DNA of 64,000 nt from Pseudooceanicola marinus (GTDB lineage: Bacteria > Pseudomonadota > Alphaproteobacteria > Rhodobacterales > Rhodobacteraceae): positions 2,501 through 66,500 of the forward strand of contig NZ_PGTC01000016.1 in the NCBI RefSeq assembly GCF_002786295.1. Direction: 5' to 3'. Made by a program: the position numbers and the translations under genes. How positions within the stretch are numbered: the first letter of the stretch is position 1; the number at the start of each line of letters is the position of its first letter. Positions 1 to 13,578 of this stretch are shown piece after piece. The notes under the pieces were generated by a model. It did not search any database, had not been told where the DNA came from, and saw nothing but the letters and a program-made list of their open reading frames with translations.

Positions 1-114
1 GACGTAGGTCCAGGCGGGAAAATGTATGACTTCTGATCCAGAACAGAGACGCAGCGGACGAACCAGCCCGCACGATACAATGCGTCGCGACAGTTTCCTG
101 TCTTCTTCTGGATC
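1..114 (+). other. 16S-23S internal transcribed spacer, 3' end
   Basis: This stretch precedes the 23S gene and holds no tRNA; any tRNA-Ile/Ala genes would lie upstream, outside the window. Bases 27-38 are exactly complementary to 2969-2980, downstream of the 23S gene. The two form a 12-bp stalk of the kind cut by RNase III to release pre-23S rRNA. Confidence 0.85.
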
Positions 115-2947
<2,833 letters not shown>

Positions 2948-3024
2948 GTTCCAGTAGAAATCAGGAACGATCAGAAGTCACTGACGCGGACTGATTGATA
3001 TCTCTCAAGTTGGATTTTTCCTCG

Positions 3025-3141
3025 GTCTGGTGGTCATAGCACGAGCAAAACACCCGGTCCCATTCCGAACCCGGAAGTTAAGTGCCGTCGCGCTGATGGT
3101 ACTGCGGCTTAAGTCGTGGGAGAGTAAGTCGCCGCCAGACC
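3025..3141 (+). rRNA. rrf: 5S ribosomal RNA
   Basis: The gene lies about 77 bases downstream of 23S in the same transcript. The closing helix (GTCTGGTGG with CCGCCAGACC) and the conserved ACCCGGTCCCATTCCGAACC loop identify 5S rRNA. No tRNA-fMet follows it, although many Rhodobacteraceae rrn operons carry one there. Confidence 0.96.
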
Positions 3142-3166
3142 TAGTAAAAATCCAAACACGATGAAC

Positions 3167-3203
3167 AAAAACCCGCCGACCCAAAAAAGGGCGGCGGGTT
3201 TTG
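3167..3203 (+). terminator. rrn operon terminator
   Basis: Arms ACCCGCCG and CGGCGGGT close over a purine-rich loop. The flanking A and T runs extend the stem (AAAA at 3167-3170 with TTTT at 3199-3202). The hairpin sits 26 bases after 5S and ends the rRNA transcript. Confidence 0.85.
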
Positions 3204-3815
3204 TCGTTCGGGCCCCTCCCCACGACCCGACCCCAAAACCCAGCAAAGGCCGCTCGCAAGCGACCCGGAAAGGACCAGGCCGCCGGACGGCCATATTGCG
3301 ATCCATCTCCGAACTTTCCTGGCCCAGCTGGCAGAGAGCACGCGGTTGCATCGGATCCCACAAGTGGGCAAACGCCGTGCCGCCGTTCTGGGCCAGGCGC
3401 GGGGGACGACAATTCCCGTCTGGCGCGAATCACTTCAAGCCTAGGTTCAGGCGTGTTTCGGCATGTTAGCGCCCTGAATGCTTTGGGCTTTTCCCGTTGG
3501 TATACGTCGGTGCACGATTTTTCGGTGCCCGATTTGCGGCAATCTGTCGGCCTCGCGGCCTGCGAGAGGGCGCAGAGACGGGCGCTTTCCTGTCCTTGCG
3601 GAAGGCTAAGCGCCTGACCTGCCTGCACTTCGGTTGAGTCTGTCAATAGATTCACAAGTTAACCGGCTATACGGGAAAGAAATTTACAGATAAAACCTTC
3701 ATTTACAAAACACTAGAAAGAACTTTTCCCGTTCGTTATCCCTTTGTTGACGTCTGTATGTCTGCGCCAAGAGGAGGCCGCCGCATACGGACCACACGCA
3801 GAGGGAGGAGACCCG
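3204..3815. other. Intergenic region between rrn and acs
   Basis: About 610 bases with no gene I can support; open frames here have no recognisable protein features. The last 150 bases (3650-3760) are much more AT-rich than the surroundings and look like the acs promoter region. They contain two TTTACA words (near 3685 and 3702) and an inverted pair, CGGGAAAG (about 3674) and CTTTTCCCG (about 3723). No convincing -35/-10 pair was found. Confidence 0.5.
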
Positions 3816-5780
<1,965 letters not shown>

Positions 5781-5798
5781 GCGGCGGAGGCAGGACAG

Positions 5799-6494
5799 AT
5801 GATGGACGGACAGACACATCCCGCCCCCGACGCCCCCGCCGTGGTGATCCTGCTGGGGCCTCCGGGGGCTGGCAAGGGCACCCAGGCGCGGCTGCTGGAG
5901 AAACGCTTCGGCCTGGTGCAGCTGTCGACCGGCGACCTGCTGCGCGACGCGGTGGCCCGCGGCACCGAGGCCGGCCAGGCGGCCAAGGCGGTGATGGATG
6001 CGGGCGGCCTCGTCTCGGACGAGATCGTGCTGGCGATCCTGACCGACCGGCTGGGCCAGCCGGACGTGACGCGGGGGGTCATCCTGGATGGCTTCCCGCG
6101 CACCACCGGTCAGGCCCGGGCGCTGGATGACCTGCTGACGGCGCGCGCCGCCCGGGTTGATACCGCCATCTCGCTGGAGGTCGATGACGCGGCCATGGTC
6201 GACCGGATCTCGGGCCGTTTCACCTGCAAAGACTGCGGCGAGGGCTATCACGACCGGTTCAAGCCGACCAAGGCCGAGGGCGTCTGCGACGCCTGCGGCG
6301 GCACCGAGATGGTGCGCCGGGCCGATGACCGCCCCGAGACCGTCGCCGCCCGGCTAGAGGCCTACCACGCCCAGACCGCGCCCCTGGTCGCCTATTACGA
6401 GGCGCGCGGCGCGCTGGATCGGGTCGATGCCATGCAGGACATCGCCGAAGTGTCGCGCCAGATGGCCCGGATCGCGGAACGCGTGACGGCCTGA
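5799..6494 (+). CDS. adk: Adenylate kinase
   Basis: Interconverts ATP + AMP and 2 ADP. The P-loop GPPGAGKGTQ lies near residues 20-29, the DGFPRT AMP-site motif follows, and the long LID domain carries a four-cysteine zinc site (CKDC ... CDAC). With 231 residues it is a long-form enzyme with a short N-terminal extension (MMDGQTHPAPDAP). The gene starts 18 bases after acs. Co-transcription with acs makes sense because Acs produces AMP. It may be a second adk, since the housekeeping copy in this group usually sits in the ribosomal protein cluster; that cannot be checked here. Confidence 0.95.
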   Translation: MMDGQTHPAPDAPAVVILLGPPGAGKGTQARLLEKRFGLVQLSTGDLLRDAVARGTEAGQAAKAVMDAGGLVSDEIVLAILTDRLGQPDVTRGVILDGFPRTTGQARALDDLLTARAARVDTAISLEVDDAAMVDRISGRFTCKDCGEGYHDRFKPTKAEGVCDACGGTEMVRRADDRPETVAARLEAYHAQTAPLVAYYEARGALDRVDAMQDIAEVSRQMARIAERVTA

Positions 6495-6503
6495 GCTATT
6501 TCT

Positions 6504-6533
6504 GGCCCCGTTCCGCGCTTGCGCGGGCCGGGG
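6504..6533 (+). terminator. Hairpin between adk and the symporter small subunit
   Basis: GGCCCCG at 6504-6510 pairs with CGGGGTC at the other end, around an inner CGCGC/GCGCG stem. Only a short T-poor tail follows, so it may be a partial terminator, attenuator or mRNA-stabilising hairpin rather than a full stop. Confidence 0.45.
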
Positions 6534-6571
6534 TCATTTCAGAACGACTAACCCAATGGAGGAGGTGGGAA

Positions 6572-6850
6572 ATGTCACCCGAAACCGGACGCGACAGCGC
6601 GTCGGACGGCAAGGCCTACTGGGCCGCAAACGTGCGCATCATCAAGATCAGCCTGATCATCTGGGCCCTCGTGTCCTTCGGCTTCGGCATCCTGCTGCGG
6701 CCGCTGATCTCGGGCATACAGGTCGGGGGCTCCGACCTCGGCTTCTGGTTCGCCCAGCAGGGCTCCATCCTGGTCTTCCTGGCGATCATCTTCTTCTACG
6801 CGTGGAAGATGAACAAGCTGGACCGGGAATTCGGCGTCGAGGAGGAGTAA
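6572..6850 (+). CDS. DUF4212 small subunit of sodium:solute symporter
   Basis: A 92-residue inner-membrane protein with two predicted membrane helices (about residues 24-46 and 63-82) and a charged C-terminus, matching DUF4212 proteins. These are encoded directly upstream of VC_2705-type sodium:solute symporters and are thought to assist them, as YjcH accompanies ActP. GGAGG lies upstream of the ATG. The symporter gene starts 6 bases after this one stops. The exact role is unproven for the family. Confidence 0.9.
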   Translation: MSPETGRDSASDGKAYWAANVRIIKISLIIWALVSFGFGILLRPLISGIQVGGSDLGFWFAQQGSILVFLAIIFFYAWKMNKLDREFGVEEE

Positions 6851-6856
6851 GAGGCC

Positions 6857-8641
6857 ATGGACCAGTTTACCATCAACCTGCTGTTCGTGGGGGCGTCCTT
6901 CGCCATCTACATCGGCATCGCGATCTGGGCCCGTGCCGGGTCCACGTCGGAATTCTATGCCGCCGGGCGCGGGGTGCACCCTGTCACCAACGGCATGGCC
7001 ACCGCGGCCGACTGGATGTCGGCGGCCTCTTTCCTGTCCATGGCGGGCCTCATCGCCTTCGTGGGCTATGACAACTCGGCCTATCTGATGGGCTGGACCG
7101 GCGGCTACGTGCTGCTGGCGCTGCTGCTGGCGCCCTACCTGCGCAAGTTCGGCAAGTTCACAGTGTCCGAGTTCATCGGCGATCGCTTCTACAGCCCGAC
7201 CGCGCGCCTGGTGGCGGTGATTTGCCTCATCATCTGTTCCGTCACCTACGTGATCGGCCAGATGACCGGCGTCGGCGTGGCCTTCGGCCGCTTCCTGGAG
7301 GTGGACAACACCACCGGCCTGCTGATCGGGGCCGTGATCGTCTTCGCCTATGCGGTCTTCGGCGGCATGAAGGGGGTGACCTATACCCAGGTGGCCCAGT
7401 ACATCGTGCTGATCCTGGCCTATACGATCCCGGCGATCTTCATCTCGCTGCAACTGACCGGCAACCCGATCCCGGGCCTGGGCCTCTTCGGCACTGACCT
7501 GGCCTCCGGTGAGCCGCTGCTGCAGAAGCTCGATCAGATCGTGACCGAGCTGGGCTTCAACCAGTACACCGCTCATGACGGCGATACGCTGAACCTGGTG
7601 CTGTTCACCCTGTCGCTGATGATCGGCACCGCCGGTCTGCCGCATGTGATCATGCGCTTCTTCACCGTGCCCCGCGTGGCCGATGCCCGCTGGTCCGCCG
7701 GCTGGGCGCTGGTCTTCATCGCGCTGCTGTACCTGACGGCCCCGGCCGTGGGCGCCATGGCGCGGCTGAACATCACGCAGCAGTTCTGGCCCAATGGCAC
7801 CGACGCCCAGGCCGTGTCGCTGGAACAGATCGAAACCGACCCGGCCTACGACTGGATGGCCACCTGGCAACAGACCGGCATGCTGGGCTGGGAGGACCTG
7901 AACGGTGACGGGCTGATCCAGTACTACAACGACGCAAGCCCTGACATGCAGGAGCGCGCGGCGGCCGAAGGCTGGGAAGGCAACGAACTGAACAACTTCA
8001 ACCGCGACATCCTGGTGCTCGCCAACCCCGAGATCGCCAACCTGCCCAGCTGGGTGATCGGCCTGATCGCGGCGGGTGGCCTTGCGGCGGCGCTGTCAAC
8101 GGCGGCAGGTCTTCTGCTGGCCATCTCCTCGGCGGTGTCCCACGACCTGATGAAGGGGCAGTTGACCCCCAACATCTCTGAGAAGGGTGAACTGCTGTCG
8201 GCCCGGATCGCCATGGCCGTGGCCATCGCGGTGGCGACCTGGCTGGGTCTGAACCCGCCCGGTTTCGCGGCGCAGACCGTGGCGCTGGCCTTCGGCCTGG
8301 CGGCCAGCTCGATCTTCCCGGTGCTGATGATGGGCATCTTCACCAAGGTGAACAACAAGGGCGCCGTGGCCGGGATGCTGGCAGGTCTGCTTCTGACCCT
8401 GCTCTACATCTTCCTGCACAAGGGCTGGTTCTTCATCCCGGGCACCAACAGCTTCACCGATGCCGAACCGCTGCTGTTCGGGATCAAGTCGACCTCCTTC
8501 GGGGCAGTCGGCGCACTGGTGAACTTCGCGGTGGCCTTCGCGGTGTCGAAAACCACCACGCCGATCCCCGCGCGGATCGAGGATCTGGTGGAAAGCGTCC
8601 GCATCCCGCGCGGCGCAGGTGCGGCAGCCGCCGATCACTGA
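6857..8641 (+). CDS. Sodium:solute symporter, probable acetate/short-chain carboxylate uptake
   Basis: A 594-residue SSS-family protein with about 13 hydrophobic segments, an N-terminal ITIW-like first helix and the family segment around AAGRGVHPVTNGMATAADWMS. With the DUF4212 subunit upstream and acs-adk in the same block, import of acetate or a similar monocarboxylate is the likely role (inference; the family also includes pyruvate and propionate carriers). A hydrophilic loop at about residues 310-390 contains an EF-hand-like D-x-N-x-D-G-x-I sequence at 347-354, unusual for the basic SSS fold. The gene is followed by a GC hairpin and the DUF294 gene. Confidence 0.92.
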   Translation: MDQFTINLLFVGASFAIYIGIAIWARAGSTSEFYAAGRGVHPVTNGMATAADWMSAASFLSMAGLIAFVGYDNSAYLMGWTGGYVLLALLLAPYLRKFGKFTVSEFIGDRFYSPTARLVAVICLIICSVTYVIGQMTGVGVAFGRFLEVDNTTGLLIGAVIVFAYAVFGGMKGVTYTQVAQYIVLILAYTIPAIFISLQLTGNPIPGLGLFGTDLASGEPLLQKLDQIVTELGFNQYTAHDGDTLNLVLFTLSLMIGTAGLPHVIMRFFTVPRVADARWSAGWALVFIALLYLTAPAVGAMARLNITQQFWPNGTDAQAVSLEQIETDPAYDWMATWQQTGMLGWEDLNGDGLIQYYNDASPDMQERAAAEGWEGNELNNFNRDILVLANPEIANLPSWVIGLIAAGGLAAALSTAAGLLLAISSAVSHDLMKGQLTPNISEKGELLSARIAMAVAIAVATWLGLNPPGFAAQTVALAFGLAASSIFPVLMMGIFTKVNNKGAVAGMLAGLLLTLLYIFLHKGWFFIPGTNSFTDAEPLLFGIKSTSFGAVGALVNFAVAFAVSKTTTPIPARIEDLVESVRIPRGAGAAAADH

Positions 8642-8656
8642 TACTCTACCTCCCGC

Positions 8657-8681
8657 AGGGGGCCGCCACGCGCGGCCCTCT
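8657..8681 (+). terminator. GC hairpin downstream of symporter
   Basis: AGGGGGCCGC and GCGGCCCTCT form a 10-bp stem with one G-T pair and a short loop, 15 bases after the symporter stop. No T-run follows, so it is more likely an attenuator or 3'-end stabiliser. Confidence 0.4.
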
Positions 8682-8717
8682 GCCCTTCAGACCCAAGGCC
8701 AGATCGAGAGACGCCAG

Positions 8718-10532
8718 ATGGACAGCATCGCCAGTTTCCTCTCCGGCCTGCATCCCTATTCCACGCTGACCCCCGCCGCCCTGTCGGATGTCGCTGCCCG
8801 CTTTGAGGCGCGCGACCTGGCGCCCGGCGAGGTGATCTATACCCGTGGCATCCCCGCCCCTGGCCTCTTCATCATCCGCGGCGGCGAGGTGGCGATCCGC
8901 GACGCGGCAGGCGCCGAGCTGTCGCGGCTGAAGACCGGCAACTCCTTCGGTGAACGCGGGCTGATGCGCGACGGGATCGCGGCCACGACCGCCGTGGCGC
9001 GCACCGGCTGCAAGCTGCTGCTGCTGCCCGCCGACGACTTCCACGCTCTGCGCCAGGCCGAACCCGCCGTCGCCCGCTTCTTCGAACGGGGCGAGGCGCG
9101 ACGCGCGCCGGAACGCCCTGCGGCGCTGGCCGCCGCCCGCCTCGCGGACCTGATGACGCGCGGGCCGCTGACCTGCGCCCCCGACACCCCCGCGACCGAA
9201 GCCGCCCGGATGATGCAGGAGGCGGGCATTTCCTGCCTGCTGGTCACCAAAGGCGATCGGCTGACAGGCATCGTCACCATCCGCGACCTGTCGGGCCGGG
9301 TGCTGGGCCGGGGCCTGCCCCCAACCACCCCCGTGGCGCAGGTGATGACGCCCGATCCTCTGACCCTGCCGCCCTCGGCCCTGGGAACGGATGTTCTGCA
9401 CCTGATCATGGAACGCCGCATCGGCCATGTGCCGGTGGTCGAAGCGGGGCGCCTTCTGGGCATCGTCACCCGCACCGACCTGATGCGGCAACAGGCGGTG
9501 ACCTCGGGCTGGCTGATTTCGTCCATCGCCGAGGCCGAGGGGGTCGAGCAGATCGCCGCCGCCACCGCCCGCATCCCCGCGATGCTGCTGCAACTGACCG
9601 GCGCCGGGAACCGCCACGACGTGATCACCCGGTTGATCACCGATGTGGCCGACGCCGCCACCCGCCGCCTGCTGGTGCTGGCCGAAGAGGCCCTCGGCCC
9701 GCCGCCCGTGCCCTACCTCTGGCTGGCCTGCGGCAGCCAGGGGCGGATGGAGCAGGCGGGCGTCTCGGACCAGGACAATTGCCTGATCCTCGATGACGCC
9801 GCGCGCGAGGCTGACCTGCCCTATTTCGATGCCCTGGCCGCGCAGGTCACCGAGGGGCTGAACGCCGCCGGCTATGTCTTCTGCCCCGGCGAGATGATGG
9901 CCTCCAACCCGCGCTGGCGGCAGCCGCTGTCGGTCTGGCGCAGCTATTTCCAGTGCTGGATCGACCGACCCGTGCCCGAGGCGCAGATGCTGGCCTCGGT
10001 CATGTTCGACCTGCGCCCGATCCGGGGGGAGACGGCCCTCTACGAGGCGTTGCACCGCGACACGCTGGAGGCGGCATCGAAGAACTCGATCTTCGTGGCG
10101 CACATGATCGCCAACTCGCTGAAGCACCAGCCGCCTCTGGGCCTCTTCCGCTCCATCGCGCGGATCCGGTCGGGCGATCACAAGGACAGCGTCGACCTGA
10201 AAATGTCGGGCGTGGTGCCGGTGGTGGACCTGGCCCGGCTCTACGCGTTGATGGGGCGGCTGGAGCCGGTGAACACCCGGGCCCGGATCGAAAGCGCGGC
10301 GGGCGGGCCGGTCTCTGCCTCCGGCGCGCGGGATCTGCTGGACGCCTACGACCTGATCGCCGAGACCCGGCTGCGCCACCAGGCGCGGCAGATCCGCGAC
10401 GGCCAGGCGCCCGACAACTACCTGGTGCCGTCCGAGCTGTCGGATTTCGAACGCGCGCACCTGCGCGACGCCTTCGTGGTGGTGCGCACAATGCAATCGG
10501 CCATCGGCCAGGGCCGTGCTACGGTCAGCTAG
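8718..10532 (+). CDS. DUF294/CBS/cyclic-nucleotide-binding-like nucleotidyltransferase protein
   Basis: A 604-residue cytoplasmic protein: a cNMP-binding-like domain (about 15-120, with SFGERGLM), a pair of CBS domains (about 150-270), a DUF294 nucleotidyltransferase-like domain with CGSQGRMEQAGVSDQDN (GS...D-x-D), and the DUF294 C-terminal helical domain. This architecture regularly accompanies DUF4212-symporter-acs loci and is thought to sense nucleotides or energy charge. The ATG at 8718 is chosen because an upstream ATG at 8619 would overlap the symporter gene and has no family homology. Target and product are unknown; the nucleotidyltransferase label is structural. Confidence 0.9.
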   Translation: MDSIASFLSGLHPYSTLTPAALSDVAARFEARDLAPGEVIYTRGIPAPGLFIIRGGEVAIRDAAGAELSRLKTGNSFGERGLMRDGIAATTAVARTGCKLLLLPADDFHALRQAEPAVARFFERGEARRAPERPAALAAARLADLMTRGPLTCAPDTPATEAARMMQEAGISCLLVTKGDRLTGIVTIRDLSGRVLGRGLPPTTPVAQVMTPDPLTLPPSALGTDVLHLIMERRIGHVPVVEAGRLLGIVTRTDLMRQQAVTSGWLISSIAEAEGVEQIAAATARIPAMLLQLTGAGNRHDVITRLITDVADAATRRLLVLAEEALGPPPVPYLWLACGSQGRMEQAGVSDQDNCLILDDAAREADLPYFDALAAQVTEGLNAAGYVFCPGEMMASNPRWRQPLSVWRSYFQCWIDRPVPEAQMLASVMFDLRPIRGETALYEALHRDTLEAASKNSIFVAHMIANSLKHQPPLGLFRSIARIRSGDHKDSVDLKMSGVVPVVDLARLYALMGRLEPVNTRARIESAAGGPVSASGARDLLDAYDLIAETRLRHQARQIRDGQAPDNYLVPSELSDFERAHLRDAFVVVRTMQSAIGQGRATVS

Positions 10533-10550
10533 GGCCGAGGGGGACTAAAG

Positions 10551-11066
10551 ATGTTTTTCGAGATGATCGCCGTGATCGTGGCGGGCTTTGCCGGGGCCGG
10601 GATCGCGCTGATCCTGAACAAGGTGACCGGCGGGCGCTTGCCGCGCTGGCTGATGCCAGTGGTCGCGGGGGCGGCGATGATCGCCATGGCGATCTTCAAC
10701 GAATACGACTGGTATCCGCGTACCGCCAATGGCCTGCCTGACGGGGTGGAGGTGGCAGTAACCGCCGAGGAAAGCGCGCTCTGGCGACCCTGGACGCTGG
10801 TGGCGCCCTTCACCTCACGCTTCATCGCCGTCGACACGGGCTCCCTGCGGGAGGTCGAGGGCGAGGCGCCGCTGCGGGTGATCGACATCTACGCCTTCGC
10901 CCGGTGGCAGCCGACGCGCGCGCAGCGCGTGGCGGTGGATTGCGCCGGCGGCCGCCGGGCCGACCTGGGAAGCGAGATGCGGCTTGCCGATGAGGCGCTG
11001 GCCGGCGCCACCTTTCGCGAGGTGGGGGCGGCGGACCCGGTCGTCGCCGCCACCTGCGCGATATAG
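10551..11066 (+). CDS. Hypothetical membrane protein
   Basis: 171 residues with two predicted membrane helices near the N-terminus (about 5-24 and 31-49), followed by a hydrophilic domain of about 115 residues that is probably periplasmic. I do not recognise a family. The gene begins 18 bases after the DUF294 gene and ends 9 bases before the exonuclease gene, so it is almost certainly co-transcribed with the acetate block. Confidence 0.75.
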   Translation: MFFEMIAVIVAGFAGAGIALILNKVTGGRLPRWLMPVVAGAAMIAMAIFNEYDWYPRTANGLPDGVEVAVTAEESALWRPWTLVAPFTSRFIAVDTGSLREVEGEAPLRVIDIYAFARWQPTRAQRVAVDCAGGRRADLGSEMRLADEALAGATFREVGAADPVVAATCAI

Positions 11067-11075
11067 GGGCAGGGG

Positions 11076-12467
11076 ATGGATCGGCTCGGCCTGCGCCTGC
11101 GCATCGCGCTGTTCTTCCTCGGTCTCGGGCTGGGGGCGCTGGCGCTGCTCGCTCTCGGCCTCTGGGCGGGCTACCGCCACGGCGACGGCGGGCCGCAGGG
11201 CTATGTCACCGCCGGGCTGGCGGCGGGGTTTTCCATCGCCGGGCTGGTCGCCGGGGTCTGGTATCTCTTCGATGAAAACCTGGCCCGCCCGATCCAGGGA
11301 CTGGCCACGGACATGCGCCTGCGGGCGCATGCGGGCACCGGGGGCATCGACACGGCGCAGGCCCGCTACCTGGGCGACCTGGGCCCGGCGGCCAGTGCGC
11401 TCAGCCGGCAGTTGGGCGAGGGGGCAATATCGGCGGTGGAGGACCTGGCCGGCGAGGCCCAGCACCTGCGCGGCGAGCGCGAGCGGCTGACGGCGCTGCT
11501 GTCGGAGATCCCGCTGGCGGTGATCCTGCTGGATGATGCCGGTCGCCTGCTGCTCTACGACGGGCAGGCCGCCCGACTGCTGGAGGCGCGGCGCCCGCCC
11601 GGCCTTGGCCAGCCCCTGTCGCACTGGTTCGACATGGCGGAGGTGGAGCGGGTGCTGGCGGGCCTGGAGCCGGGCCAGAGCGCGCCGATCCGGCTGGCCA
11701 GCGCCGACGGCCACGCGGTGCAGGAAGGTGAGATCCGCCGCATGGCCCCCGGCGCGGGCTGCCTGCTGACGCTGGATGCGGGCAGCGCCCATGTGGCGGA
11801 ACGCCCTCTGGCCTATGATTTCTCTCTGCCCGCCCGCGTGGCCGGGCCCATGCGCGATGCCGACCTGGCCGACCTGACATTCGTGATCTTTGACACCGAG
11901 ACAACAGGCCTGCTGCCCGCCCGCGATGCGGTGGTGCAGATCGGCGCGGTGCGTGCCATCGGATCACGGTTGATCCCGGCGGAAACCTTCGACAGCTTTG
12001 TCGACCCGGGCTGCCCGATCCCCGAAGCCTCGACCCGGATCCACGGGATCACCGATGCCATGGTGGCCGGCGCGCCGCCCATGGCCGAGGCTGGGCGGCG
12101 GTTCCTGGATTTTGCCGAGGGCGCCGTGCTGGTCGCGCATAACGCGCCCTTCGACATGGCGTTCCTCGGCCAGCATGCCCGTGCCACCGGCGCCCGCCTG
12201 GATCATCCGGTGCTGGATACCGTCCTGCTGGGCGCGGAACTTCTGGGCAGCGACAAGCCCCTGACGCTGGAGGCCCTGGCCGAGCGGCTCGACGTGCCCT
12301 TCCCCGAGACCCTGCGTCACAGCGCCCTGGGCGATGCCCAGGCGACCGCGCAGGTCTTCCTGAAGATGTGCCGCCTGTTTGCCGCGCGCGGCCAGACCAC
12401 GCTGGGAGAGCTGATCGCGGTGCAAAAGGCGCATGGCCGGCTCCTGCCGGATCTCAACCCCGACTGA
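11076..12467 (+). CDS. Membrane-anchored PAS/DEDDh 3'-5' exonuclease (PolC/epsilon-like)
   Basis: A 463-residue protein with two N-terminal membrane helices (about 8-31 and 44-65), a HAMP-like linker, a PAS-like domain (about 132-235) and a C-terminal DnaQ-type exonuclease. The catalytic DEDDh residues are visible: D272 and E274 in FDTETTG, the middle Asp in AHNAPFDMAF, and H-x4-D in HSALGDAQAT. Such proteins recur next to acs/symporter/DUF294 genes and are often annotated as DNA polymerase III epsilon, but the membrane anchor argues against a replicative proofreading role. RNA or small-nucleotide turnover tied to acetate sensing is possible (inference). Confidence 0.88.
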   Translation: MDRLGLRLRIALFFLGLGLGALALLALGLWAGYRHGDGGPQGYVTAGLAAGFSIAGLVAGVWYLFDENLARPIQGLATDMRLRAHAGTGGIDTAQARYLGDLGPAASALSRQLGEGAISAVEDLAGEAQHLRGERERLTALLSEIPLAVILLDDAGRLLLYDGQAARLLEARRPPGLGQPLSHWFDMAEVERVLAGLEPGQSAPIRLASADGHAVQEGEIRRMAPGAGCLLTLDAGSAHVAERPLAYDFSLPARVAGPMRDADLADLTFVIFDTETTGLLPARDAVVQIGAVRAIGSRLIPAETFDSFVDPGCPIPEASTRIHGITDAMVAGAPPMAEAGRRFLDFAEGAVLVAHNAPFDMAFLGQHARATGARLDHPVLDTVLLGAELLGSDKPLTLEALAERLDVPFPETLRHSALGDAQATAQVFLKMCRLFAARGQTTLGELIAVQKAHGRLLPDLNPD

Positions 12468-12483
12468 CGCCAAGGGCCTCGCC

Positions 12484-13521
12484 TCAGCCGTGCTGATGCC
12501 GGTTGAACCGCAGGGAGGAGATGAAGGACAGTGCGATGATCGCCGCACCCAGCAGGCCCGTCAGCACCTCGGGGATATGCACGATGCTTTGCGCGAACAT
12601 GATGACCGCCAGCGCCAGGATCGAATAGAAGGCCCCGTGTTCGAGGAAGCGGAACTGGTTCAGGGTCTGTTTTTCCACCAGCATGATGGTCATCGACCGC
12701 ACGTACATGGCGCCGATGCCCAGCCCGATGGCGATCAGGAACAGGTTGTTGGTCAGGGCGAAGGCCCCGATCACCCCGTCGAAGCTGAAGGACGCATCCA
12801 GAACCTCGAGGTAGAGGAAGGCCCCCAGGCCCCCGGCGCGCGCGGCGCTCTGGATCTCGTCCTCGGCGTCCAGCACATGGGCCAGGGTTTCCACGCACAT
12901 GAAGACCACCAGCCCCAGCACGGCGGATTTCAGGAAGGTGGCCTGTTCGGCGGTGCCAAGCTGCATGGCAAAGCCCAGCACGACGACCAGGACGATGCCG
13001 TAGGTCACCCCCTTGATCGTGCCCATGGACCGCAGGCGTTTCTCGATCCGGTGGATCCAGTCGACCTCCTTCGCCTCGTCCATGAAGAAGGACAGGGCGA
13101 CCATGGCCAGGAAGGCGCCGCCGAAGGCCGCGATGGACAGGTGGCTGTCCTCCATGATGCGGGCGTATTCCTTCGGCTCGCTGGCGGCCAGGCGCAGCGC
13201 CTCGATGGGGCCGACCTTGGCCGCGATAGCGACGATGGCCAGGGGAAAGACGATACGCATCCCGAAGACCGCGATCAGGATCCCCCAGGTCAGGAAGCGT
13301 TGCCGCCAGACCGGGGTCATCGTCTTCAGCTTGTTGGCGTTGACGATGGCATTGTCGAAGGACAGCGAGATTTCCAGCACCGCCAGAACGGACCCGATCA
13401 GCAGGAAGGACAGCGCCGCGCCCAGGGTGCCGTCATAGCGCCAGCCCAGCCAGAAACTGCCGGCCAGGCCGAGGATGGTGACCAGGAAGGCCCATTTGAA
13501 ATAGTGGAATGCGGTTGCCAT
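12484..13521 (-). CDS. TerC-like DUF475 integral membrane protein
   Basis: 345 residues with about nine hydrophobic segments. The TerC-type acidic motif LEISLSFDNAIVNA near the N-terminus and a second copy, LEVLDASFSFDGVIGAFALTN, are the expected paired metal-site segments of the TerC/DUF475 superfamily. These proteins have been linked to tellurite response and metal homeostasis, possibly Mn or Ca export. It lies 57 bases downstream of the ABC ATPase gene on the same strand and could be read through from that operon. Its stop faces the exonuclease stop 16 bases away. Confidence 0.88.
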   Translation of the reverse strand: MATAFHYFKWAFLVTILGLAGSFWLGWRYDGTLGAALSFLLIGSVLAVLEISLSFDNAIVNANKLKTMTPVWRQRFLTWGILIAVFGMRIVFPLAIVAIAAKVGPIEALRLAASEPKEYARIMEDSHLSIAAFGGAFLAMVALSFFMDEAKEVDWIHRIEKRLRSMGTIKGVTYGIVLVVVLGFAMQLGTAEQATFLKSAVLGLVVFMCVETLAHVLDAEDEIQSAARAGGLGAFLYLEVLDASFSFDGVIGAFALTNNLFLIAIGLGIGAMYVRSMTIMLVEKQTLNQFRFLEHGAFYSILALAVIMFAQSIVHIPEVLTGLLGAAIIALSFISSLRFNRHQHG

Positions 13522-13578
13522 GGGAGATCCTCTCGTCGGGTGTCACGCGGCGCGACCAGTGGCGCGACCGTGGAGCGG

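Noticed and set aside
3201-3617. Open frames between the rrn terminator and acs
   Set aside because: No start context or family features; composition resembles random GC-rich DNA.
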